A DNA stretch of 64,000 nt from Astragalus membranaceus. Its lineage: Eukaryota; Streptophyta; Magnoliopsida; Fabales; Fabaceae. The position numbers were made by a program, and so were the translations under genes. Numbering within the stretch: the first letter of the stretch is position 1; the number at the start of each line of letters is the position of its first letter. The stretch covers positions 34,331,799-34,395,798 of the forward strand of contig CM076851.1 in NCBI GenBank assembly GCA_039519185.1, written 5' to 3'. This document shows, in pieces, positions 34,311 through 43,738 of the stretch. The notes under the pieces are model-generated. The model was not told where the DNA came from, did no database searches, and was given only the letters and a program-made list of their open reading frames with translations.

Positions 34311-37300
34311 ATTTTAGTTGGAAAACTTGTTTTAGGTTTTTTCAAAAATGCTTCTTGTGATTTGTATATGTATGCATGCATTTTGAAAACCGCGGGACTT
34401 GAGATATGAGCTGACCTTATGTAAGAGCTTACATAAATCCTAAGACTCACCCAAACCCTAATTCTACCCTTAATTTTAAGGACTACCCTTAAAATTCTTC
34501 AATCTTCTTTTGTTGGGCTTGCTTTGTCTTGGATAGTGATTTGGATGTTTTTGACACTTTCATCACCTTTTGCCATCAACTTTGGCATTTTTACTTGATA
34601 GAGTAAAATGTACTTTTTGTGGATGTGTATTTTTGGCGAGAAAATCACCCTGTTGAAAAAAATGACCAAAATACCCTTTTTGACCCTAAAAGTGCATTCT
34701 AACCCTAAAAATGATTTCAAAAACTTTGGAATGGTTTCTAGGACCCAAAATGCAATGCATAACTTATTTTTTTTGTGTGGAAAATTAGGGTTTTGACCTA
34801 AGCCGGACAAAATTGGGGTATGACAAAAGGCAGATTTGGTGGAAATCTCCCAAGATGTCTGGATCAACCAATGCAGTTATCAAATCTGCACCCGTCATTG
34901 TTGAGGCATGAATCTTTAGATAACTGATAAATTCCTTAGAGGGGGGGGGGGTTGGGATTGAACCTCATTCCCTTTATCTACTTGCTGAGACACTGATTTC
35001 TTGCTAGCAATAGAAGGGGGGTTGGGATTGAATCTCATTCTCGCTAGCTTCTTGCCTAGACACATGCTTCTTGCGACCAAGAGAAGGGGATGGTTGGGAT
35101 TTGCCAACATGCCCAGAAATCTGAGATCTTGCTTTGTTTACCTATATTAGAAATATAATTAGTTAATAATTTATGACAATAAGCCAATGAATTATTAACA
35201 AATATATTAATTGCTCCATACATTGATAAGATTTGTTGGCCATGCCACAAAGGTGCCAAGTGCATCATTCACAGTAAACAAAGTCATCTGTGCAGTGTCA
35301 ATTGGTACCGGCAATAATGCATCTTCCACAACAACAAACTCAACTCTGACTCTCACGTGATTCGGAGGCATGGGTAGATTGTGCAAGGTGGAGTCTCATT
35401 GTTACAAACAAAGCCCTTTGCGACCAACGTAAGCGGGTTTGATGTATATAATTCACAATTGTTATTGTTACCCTAAATTAAATAATAACCAAATATTAAT
35501 ATCTACAAATGTAAAATGTAAAAAATAAAAAGACGGTCCAACAATAATGACCTCATTGGACGCAATATTGCAACTATCCCTGAAGCTATTTGGGTTAGGA
35601 GATGGTACATCATCAGTCCTTGGACCCCATTTATCTTTTAATTCAGTAAGTTCTTCCTGTAGCATCAATACCATGGCTTCCAACCGTTTTCTTTCTCCAC
35701 TTTCTTGTGTCTCTTGTTTCTTTTGCCTTTTGAACCCCAAAAAGTGGTTGGAGAAATGCCAAATCCCAAACTCCATAGACGACCTGAATACTCTTCAATT
35801 TCCAATGCACGCCCAAGGATGTCATTCGGACCATCACAATCAGTAATCTCTCCTTGTGATACTGTTTGTGATATGGATTCCTGATTCACAAAAATTATTA
35901 GACATTATAAGTAATATAAACATCTTTGTTAATGACACCATCTTTATCATACTCACAATTTTTTGAGACACCTCTCTCGTTTTTAGGTTGTCAATGACAC
36001 CATATTTGTTTTGTCGGGCTTCTAACCACAAAACATGTCGGTCAATAGATTCCTGAGTAGGATCTTTTCCGTCCTCCCGCAGCTATTAAAATTTACCATT
36101 TATTAGTAAATAAATCAGAAGATTAATTTAATAAAAGAAAGATAAAATAAAAGATAATGTGCCTATCAATCGTTCTTCAATCTCGTGATAACCCTTAACA
36201 CCGGCTCTGTAAGGGTATTCAGGACTTGCTGCTCTCTCGCGATTTTCATTGCTTAATCTCTATAAAGACAAATCATTTTACATTAATACTTTATAATTGT
36301 CAAATATAGGTATAGGTATATGTATGATAAGTAATTGTACAGACCTGGAATTCCTCATCTTCGCGTGAAGATACAAATGCACTCCAATCCTCCGATGTTA
36401 TAATCCCATCATATCGTGGTGGAGGACGGTTTCTGATGTTTCCCTCTTCATCTCTCACCCAACTTGTTAAAGTTGATCTGAATCTTCTGTGCGCCTTTCC
36501 AGCTTTCATAAGACAATAGTCTTTTCGAGAGTCATCCACATCAAAATAATTCTGCTTACATTCAACAAAATGATTATAAATATGCTTACATATTTAATTA
36601 TAAAATAACTGTATAGTCAAAATAAGACCCATACCTGTATCAAATGCCATAGCTCCTCTTTAAATTTCTCCAAAGAGGCATATTTTTTATTATTCCAACT
36701 TGTGATTGTAATTGGTATATCCTGCCTTGCTCTGGCACCAATGAAGCTTTGCAACTTGTTGACCAAGTGACTTCAAAACACAAGAGGGGGGGGTGAATTG
36801 TGCAATTAAAATTGGTGATTAAAAATAAAATATCTGAATAAAAAGTTTGATCAAATAAAATAAGGCGCTTAAGAAAACATTTTAATTTGAATAAGAATGA
36901 CTTGCAGAGGAAAATAAAAGAGATAAAGGGAAAGAAGAAGACACGCAAAGATTTATACTAGTTCGGCCACTCCTGAGGCCTACGTCTAGTCCCCAAGGAA
37001 AACTCCAAGGGATTTTAATCAATCACTAGCTTGTAAAACAGGTTCAGCTAGAAACCTTTACAACCAAAGACCTTTTCACACAAACCCGGGATATCACCTC
37101 CCAATGTAAAAGAACTTTAAAACCAAGAGATATCACCTCTCTTGAATACCTTGGGACCACACCCAAACCTAAGACCTCTTTACACAAAATCGGGATATCA
37201 CCACCCTATGTGAAAGAGCTTCAAAAACCAAGAGATATCACCTCTCTTGAATACCTTGGGATCACACCCAAAAATAAGAAATGCCAAAGACAATGATAAT

Positions 37301-37529
37301 ACACTCAATAGTGTAGATAGAACAAATTGAAGCACAGTAATACAACTCAAACTATATGGAATATAAAGCTCTCAAATAAAATATTAGCAAGTGTAAAATG
37401 AATGAGAGTGATGAGAAGATAGTTTTGATATTGTTTCAATGTGAGAATGAGTTGTGTTGAAAGTGAAATGTGAAGCCTCTATTTATAGGCTTAGAAAAAT
37501 GTGACCGTTGAATGAGATCTGACACTAAA

Positions 37530-37745
37530 AGAAAACAATCGATTATGTGCTTAAAGAGTTTAGAAGTATAAATCGATTGTTTGCTTTGAAATCGATTATG
37601 TGCCTCTTTATAACAGGTTCATAATCGATTGTATGCTTCCTTAAAACATGAGGGAAATCGATTATGGTCTCATAGGAAATAATAGGAATCGATTATGTGC
37701 TTGAATGTATGACTAGAAGAATCGATTATGTGCTTCCTTAAAAGA
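37530..37745 (+). repeat. AATCGATTATGTGCTT-type repeats, left part
   Basis: Seven or so units of an AATCGATTATGTGCTTCCTT motif, degenerate, run up to the retroposon insertion. They continue as two clean 34-bp tandem units and a partial one at about 38831-38920. Confidence 0.8.
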
Positions 37746-37755
37746 GAAAGGAAAT

Positions 37756-38822
37756 CTGGATCTGCGTTTCTTTTGGATCTGTCTTCGCGATCTGGATCTG
37801 GAGAAGTTCTTGCGCCGTCGCCGTTTCGTGTTCGACTTCGGTTGTTCCGGTGGCTCTAAATTAATAAAAATGGGTTGGGCGTTGCTTGGGTTGGAACCGC
37901 CGTTGGGGGCTCCCTTTCATCGGATCTGATCTCCTCTGTGACGTCCACGGCCTCTCCCTCGAGGCGTTGCTGGTCGGATCTCCCTGTTGGTGGATCTGCG
38001 CGCTTTTGGAGGTACTATGGAGTGCTTCTGTTCGCGGTGGTTTGTGGCTCTGTTCGCGCAGGGGTTGTTTCGGATGCGGTGTTTTCGCGGTGGTTCACGG
38101 TGGTTTGTCTGATGTTCGCAATGGTGGCTGTCGTTTCGGACTTTGGACCGCAGTCACGCCTCCTCTCCGTTTGTCGTGGGCACTTCTCCCTGTCGCTCGC
38201 GGTTTTGCTTGATTGTGCCACGGTGTTGGCCGGGGGCGCAAGGCCGCGGTGGTGGTTGGTGGCTCGGCTACCTCGATCAAGCTAGGTGTTGTCGCGGTGT
38301 TGGTCGGTAGCACGACTTCGCGATGGTAGTTGGAGTCACGGCGCCGGATGTCTGGGGGTGTGCTGTCGGTGGGTGCTGATTCGATAGTTTGTACCTTGTC
38401 GGACGCCAGATTGCAGTTTGCAGATCGCCGGGCTCCTCCCCCTTTGCCTTCTGCTTCTTTGCCCCCTCCCAATCGTCTCCGGGCCTCCACCTCTAACCTC
38501 GATACTTTGTGATGTGCTTAATGTGAGGATAGCGAGATGATGCAGGCTGTTGTGGTTTGGAGTGTGAGTTCAGGAGGTGGTGGGTGGAGGTTGTGTGGGG
38601 ACTCTCAGGTGTTGCCCTGCCGCCTCCTTTCGGGTTTTCTGTTCGCCTTAGAATTTCTTCCATTAGAGTTCTTTGGTTGTTTATTTTAGAGGCCTTGTTG
38701 GGCATTTTATTATTGTCCTTATTACCAAGGGTTTTGGTCTAGTCCCCCCTTGTGCTTTTTATATCTCTCTTTATTTTATTAATAAATTCGGGCTGACTGC
38801 CTGTTTGATTAAAAAAAAAAAT
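37756..38822 (+). mobile_element. GC-rich poly(A) retroposon, probably an internally deleted LINE
   Basis: The 1067-bp insert ends in an A run and is flanked by AGAAAGGAAAT at 37745-37755 and 38823-38833, the mark of target-primed reverse transcription. The last 120 bp (TAGTCCCCCCTTGTGC...TTAATAAATTCGGGCTGA) look like a plant L1-type 3' UTR, while the first 950 bp are GC-rich like a LINE 5' region. Both strands carry overlapping open frames up to 136 residues (37875-38285 plus; 38095-38490 minus), rich in Arg, Ser, Gly and Val. None has a recognisable domain, and I treat them as by-products of base composition. Confidence 0.7.
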
Positions 38823-39489
38823 AGAAAGGAAATCGATTATGTGCTTCCTTAAAAGAGAAAGGAAATCGATTATGTGCTTCCTTAAAAGAGAAAGGAAATC
38901 GATTATGTTCTTGAATGTAGCATGCTTATAATCGATTGTTTGTTTCTAAAATCATTTATGCATGCATGAGATTTGTTTAAAAATTATTTTCATGCAAGAA
39001 AAATATTGTGAGTGTGTGATTTATTTTAGAGAGCTTTATTTCCACTTACACAAATATCCTAAACACACACAATACAATAAATAACTCTTGACTTGAAAGC
39101 TTGATCTCATTTTCCGCTTTTTGCAATCTTGACCTTTTTGAACTTCTTTTGTCAATCATCAAAACCAGATTATTCCTGTCAAGGCATATATTCACACAAC
39201 TCTCTACCATTTTCACCAATCGGTTGGTCTTTAGCATTCCATTCGACCTGCATTATTACTTGTGTAAATTAGATAAAAAACATTTAAAAGTATATAACAA
39301 AGTTAGTTAATTAGTAAGTTTCTTACTGTAAGTTTAGGAAGCTCTTTGCTCCCTCGATTGATGATATTTTTCTTAACTGTCGTTCCACGGCGACTGAACT
39401 TTTTTTGGGGCTGATGTTCACTCTCATGACCACTGTCATGTGCACTATCATCACTGTGGGAAGTCATCTCACCAGCAACAAAAAGAACT

Positions 39490-40140
39490 CGAACTAGATG
39501 TGAACTGGATCAAGAAAGAACTTGAAGCTCCGCAAAAAGAACCCGAACTAGATATAACAAAACAAATTAATCAACAAATTTATTAAACCACTTTTATAAA
39601 ACAACAAATTTATTAAAACATCAATAAAACTAGTAATAGGCTTCATAATCAAAAACATATGTAGAGGGAATCACACTCCAAACGAACACAGTAATTCTGA
39701 AGCTTAAAACTACCAAGGAAAAAAAAACCAGAAATAAAAAGAAAAAAAAGAAGCAAACTTTGTGAAGAGTATAACCAAAAAGAAGCAAATTGTGAACTAT
39801 GTCACCAGCAACCAACAATGGCAGATTTGTAGGAGGGAGGACGAAGCAGCGCCGCGTCGTTCACGGAGGGAGAAGCGTCGTTGAGCTCAAGAAGGAGGGA
39901 AGGCAGCTCACGGAGTCGCGAACGGAGGGAAAAATGGAAAAAATAGCTCGCGGTGAGAAGAGACCGTCAACGGAAGAACGAAGTTTGGGCGTCCTAGGCA
40001 GCCGGAGAGAGGGAAGAGGAGAGGGATACGGAGCAAGAGAGAGGGAGGAAGACAGGGATACGGCGGCGCAAGAGAGAGGGAGGGAGACTGTGTGTTGAAA
40101 GAATGAGAGGGTTTCGCAAATGAAGAGGGAGATAGAGGAA
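39490..40140. other. CACTA 5' region upstream of its gene
   Basis: This contains the presumed promoter and leader of the minus-strand CACTA gene. A purine-rich tract (39830-40100) leaves a 99-residue open frame on the plus strand (39799-40098) composed mostly of Arg, Glu and Gly. It has no known domain and is probably not a gene. Confidence 0.5.
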
Positions 40141-40149
40141 ACTAGAATT

Positions 40150-40455
40150 TTAGGGCATCAGGAGCGCTTTTAAAAAGCGCCCCTAAAGGCCCTCCATATT
40201 TTGAGCATCAGGGGCGCTTTTTAAAAAGCGCACCTGATGCCCAGAATACGGAGGGCCTTTAGGGGCGCTTTTAAAAAGCGCCCCTAAAAGCCCTCCGTAT
40301 TTTGAGCATCAGGGGCGCTTTTTAAAAAGCGCTCCTGATGCTCAAAATACGGAGGGATTTTAGGGGTGCTTTTTAAAAGCGCCCCTAAGGCCCTCCGTAT
40401 TTTGGGCACCAGGGGCACTTCTTAAAAAGCGCCTTTAAAGGGTGCGCCCTTTTTT
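40150..40455. repeat. Right subterminal repeats of the CACTA element
   Basis: Alternating direct and inverted copies of AGGGGCGCTTTTTAAAAAGC and GCCCTCCGTATTTTGGGCA run up to the terminus. They correspond to the left array and could form long hairpins. Confidence 0.92.
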
Positions 40456-40473
40456 AACAATTCTGTTGTAGTG

Positions 40474-40830
40474 TACCTTCTGCTCTAATTGATATGCAGT
40501 CTGCATATTTAATATTCTTCTCGACAGTTTCATCAAGTTCATAGAACCAGGCCTTGTTGCATGTCATGTGATTTGAGCAGCCTATGTCAAGGCACCAGGA
40601 CTCAACAACATTGCCTTCAGCATCAACTATAGCCATTAACACAACTGTATCAGTGTCAGAGTCACCACGATCAGCAAATTGAGCCTCTCCATCCTTATTC
40701 TTCCTAGGAACTCTCTCATTAACACATTCATCAGCAAAATGTCCCCACCTTTGACAGTTATAACACTGAATATTTTTCTTATTGAACTTCTTCTTTCCTT
40801 TCTTATTTTCTCCCTCACCTCTACTTGATA
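40474..40830 (-). pseudogene. Second Copia element, gag zinc knuckle and protease start
   Basis: This upstream part of the split Copia polyprotein carries a CCHC knuckle (CYNCQRWGHFADEC, about 40725-40770) and the protease start WCLDIGCSNHMT (about 40555-40590), where Ile replaces the usual Ser/Thr of the Asp-Ser/Thr-Gly active site. The frame runs into the CACTA insertion site and resumes at 30049. Sequence right of 40830 no longer matches gag, so the 5' end and LTR are lost. Confidence 0.88.
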
Positions 40831-43738
40831 TGATAACTCACATAGTAAAGTTACCTATTACTTATTTGAATTACAATTAAGCAACTAACAACTTACTTCA
40901 TATTTGAGGTGTTCAACCAATTCTCTAACGAAGGTTATTTATCAACAAAGTTGATAGATATTTCACACCTATGACATAGTAATAAAAAGAGACTCACACA
41001 CTTCATATACTTATACTTTTGTTTTAAAACAATACACTTCATCTAAAAAAACACTTATATCGAATTTTAATATTTGCACACATTGCTTTTTTGTGGATTT
41101 GAAGATGCTTTTTTCCTTACAAAGCATTTTGTGTTCCTAATATTATAACTACTAGGCTGATTTAAGCAAGGAGCGGTGAAACAAGAGGAGATGAACAATG
41201 GAATAAGAAGCAAATAATGCAATTTGAAAAGGTAGTTGAGTCAATTGTTGAAGATAGACGAGATGATAAAAAGCAGCACATGAGGTGATGGGGATTGGAT
41301 AATTATAGTACTAGTAAAGATTCTACGGACAAAAACAAAGAGTGGTAGAGAATAATTTTATCGACACCCTTAAAAAAGCAACATTATCGGGTCGAAAGAA
41401 ATAAGGACAATGATAGATACATTAGAGACATCAATCGTAGTCATTTTTGCTAAAACATGTTTTAGTTAACAAAATAATGTAGATATCCTAGATTTAACAA
41501 AATAATGTACCAATCAAAAAACTTACTATGACAAAAAACATTAGAAAGAAGAGTATTTTGTTCCTACACGTAGGGACTAACATGAAAAAAAATCACGTTA
41601 AGATCTTTGTCCCTTTTTGGGTTTTGTCACAATTTTTTTACTCAAGTGCTATTTTGGCCTAAAATTGTCATGTGTGTCAATTAACTACATGTTTGCATTA
41701 CTTAACACTCCACTTAAACAAATAATGGTACATGTCATCCCCAAGGCCGCCCCAAATAATTTAGAGTCTCTATTCAAATTTTAAAAATTGGGTCTCTAAT
41801 TGAGCCATTATTTTATCAAATTGAGCCCCAACGATTACTCTATTTTTTAAGATAAATTAAAATCCACGTTAAACTGGATATATAGTTGGCGAACATCTTT
41901 TAACATAAAAGTTTGGTTAGTCTTGTGTCCACTCACTGTTGGTGCATGGGTTATAATCCCAGCAAGTTCAATTTTCATAACGTAAAATCACGAATTAAAA
42001 CAAAAGTGCTTCTTCAACCGGCCCAAGGCCTTAAAATTGGGATTGGGCTGAGCCCCGTGCGGTAGCACAATCCCAACAGACCCCGAGCCGACCCTAGTCA
42101 TCCGTTTAAATGACGATTTTGTACGGTGATGGATGAAGGGATTAATGTATTTCTGTTTTGAAATTGTGAATGATTAAAACATTACTTTATGATATTGACA
42201 ATAAACGTTTTTGTGCCATAAAACTTAAAAGTTGAACTCAAAGCATCTAAATGTCAACTACAACCAATAATATTACCCTCTGAGAACTGAATTGTGAAGG
42301 TGCTTCAGAAAATGACGCTGAATGGGTGGGGATTTGGTTGTTTGTCCAAAATCATTTGAGCCAAGGAACAAGAACCTGGGTGTCACGTGAATGTTTCTTG
42401 ACCAGAATTTGCTTTCCAACACTGGGAAATAAATTGACGCAATTGACCAATGGTGGTGGCTTTTTTTTGGACAATAGTGGCTTTTGTTTTAAAGTGTTGC
42501 ACTGGTGCAAGGGGGACCCGGATCCCCTTTCCGTGTAAGAAACTAAGAATACAAGAGTATTTTTGTATTTGGATTTATTATAGATTTTTTTTACCTACAA
42601 ATAAAACATTTTCTAATTTGTACTGTATTTGCACATCATATCAAATCTTTGTGGTAATAAGCCAATTTAATTTAACACAACAGTAAAATATGAAAGAGAT
42701 CATTAAAATAATAAAAAAGGATATTATGATTATTAATTTATTAGCACTGGCCATATTTTTGTCAAAAAAGCACTGGCCATATTCATTTGTGAATATGTGG
42801 TGCTTTTTGGGTGAGTGAGCAAATCAAATCCTTCACCGGTGAACCACTATAATTTACCGTATGATATTGTATAAAATGTTATGAGTGGTTAAAATTGAAT
42901 CAACCAGTATTAAATCTCAATCGTTGAATAATTTTTATACTACATCCTACGGTCATATTTAATGATTTACTGGTGAGGAATTTGATTTGCTCACCCTAAA
43001 AGCAACCGTGAATATTATAATAATTTGATTTGATCTATGTTGATTTCAGGTATTTTCTTCTTGCGATGATCTATTGATTTGGGCTCCAAACATTGGGAGA
43101 TGGTTACAATTTGTCATTCAAAATAAGACTATTGTGCAATTGGAAGGAAGATGGCATTGGTGTTGGATTGTGAAAAGAGTAAGAATATAGGCAATACAAT
43201 GACACATTGACTCGTCAACTCTTACCAAATTTCGTAGGAAAAATGTACAAGTATACACAAATTAGTGTTTGCTGATGAAAGTGAAATTCTCATTCTCTTA
43301 ATACAACTCTACTAATAAACTCGTCAACTCTTACCAAATTTCGTAGGAAAAAAACTTGTTAACGCACGAAATTTCCCATAAATAGACCATTGAAATCGTT
43401 ACCATAACCTTGAAACATGTATTATTATTGGAGATTAATTACGTTTAACAGAACTTAGTAGAAATACAGAATAGATGCGCTTGATGAACTCGGGGTCATT
43501 TTCTTTCGAAGCCACAACACAACAGAGATCAGAACCTTCATCAATAAAATTTAAATTTGGCCGTGAGTTATTTCTTTAGAAATTTAATAATACAACTTAC
43601 GAATGACATGTGACTTTTCAGCATCGTACAACACTAATTTGCTGGATAGAAAATCATTCTAGAATCTCACATGCATGATTTCCAGAAAGATTGCTAATTT
43701 GAAACATGGCAAAGTGCTTCCAGCCATAAAAAACCCTT
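40831..43738. other. Intergenic region, no gene seen
   Basis: AT-rich DNA without recognisable coding on either strand. It holds one MITE (42797-43007) and a 34-bp direct repeat (core CTCGTCAACTCTTACCAAAT) at about 43214 and 43321. A GC-richer patch at 42000-42100 looks like an old repeat. The part just left of 43739 will include the ACLB 3' UTR. Confidence 0.6.
42797..43007. mobile_element. hAT-like MITE with 8-bp target duplication
   Basis: The duplication GTGAATAT flanks it at 42789-42796 and 43008-43015. The ends are inverted repeats: left GTGCTTTTTGGGTGAG...CAAATCAAATCC, and the right end read on the minus strand is GTTGCTTTTAGGGTGAGCAA. The 211-bp interior is non-coding. An 8-bp duplication fits the hAT superfamily. 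Confidence 0.85.

Larger units (their letters stand above)
31922..34825 (-). mobile_element. Solo LTR, Ogre/Tat-type, 2904 bp, inside the CACTA element
   Basis: On the minus strand it starts TGTCATACCCCAATTTTGTC and ends GGGGTGCAACA, with target duplication AAAGG at 31917-31921 and 34826-34830. The right-end sequence GACAAAATTGGGGTATGACA is shared with the Ogre-like LTRs at 13174 and 21172. No internal element sequence remains. It inserted after the CACTA element and interrupts its protease gene. No protein-coding gene is recognisable. Confidence 0.92.
36784..39193. mobile_element. Inserted repeat block splitting a CACTA exon
   Basis: The block separates two halves of one Transposase_24 exon (GRELC at right, SHLVNKLQSFIGAR at left) and is flanked by ACACAA at 36778-36783 and 39194-39199. 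The left end is a G-rich run (GAGGGGGGGGGTGAATTG) and the right end TTGACAGGAATA-like on the minus strand. It holds an inverted-style direct repeat of AAGAGATATCACCTCTCTTG (about 37126 and 37220) and many AATCGATTATGTGCTT units. It could be a solo LTR, but TG/CA ends are not clean. Without the nested retroposon it is about 1.34 kb. Confidence 0.6.
30732..39467 (-). pseudogene. CACTA-encoded Transposase_24/Ulp1-like protease gene, broken
   Basis: The N-terminal exon is 39467-39327 (MTSHSDDSAHDSGHESEHQP). The next exon, from 39247, is split by a repeat block at 39193/36784 and resumes to 36635 (IGARARQDIPITITSWNN). Exon 36551-36345 carries RFRSTLTSWVRDEEGN, then 36259 onward, 36083 onward (LREDGKDPTQESIDRHVL) and about 35880-35550. 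This first half matches plant Transposase_24. The second half holds FTVNDALGTFVAWPTNL (about 35230-35275) and a Ulp1/C48 cysteine-protease fold: His in HWILLVVDPKRNRIFYLDS (about 31350-31410) and Cys in QPNNDDCGYYVMKF (exon 31050-30955). The last exon is 30857-30732. Damage includes a frameshift near 35700, a stop after HVKVK (about 31317), a 2.9-kb LTR insertion and the repeat block. Confidence 0.82.
30047..40476 (-). mobile_element. CACTA (En/Spm) DNA transposon, 10.4 kb with nested insertions
   Basis: The element spans 30050-40473, begins CACTACAACAAGAAAGG and ends TTCTGTTGTAGTG, with target duplication TAC at 30047-30049 and 40474-40476. Subterminal arrays of GGGGCGCTTTT-type motifs lie at both ends. 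Removing the nested solo LTR and repeat block leaves about 5.1 kb. The only gene is a damaged Transposase_24/Ulp1-type gene on the minus strand. The tnp2 catalytic transposase is absent, so the copy is non-autonomous. It sits in the protease/pre-integrase junction of a Copia element, whose reading frame resumes exactly on the other side. Confidence 0.95.

Noticed and set aside
37875..38490. Overlapping 136- and 131-residue frames on opposite strands
   Set aside because: GC-rich composition opens all frames in this retroposon. There is no start context, conserved domain or intron structure to support a gene.
39799..40098. 99-residue Arg/Glu/Gly-rich open frame in the CACTA 5' region
   Set aside because: It arises from a purine-rich tract and runs opposite to the element's gene. 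No homologous motif is visible.
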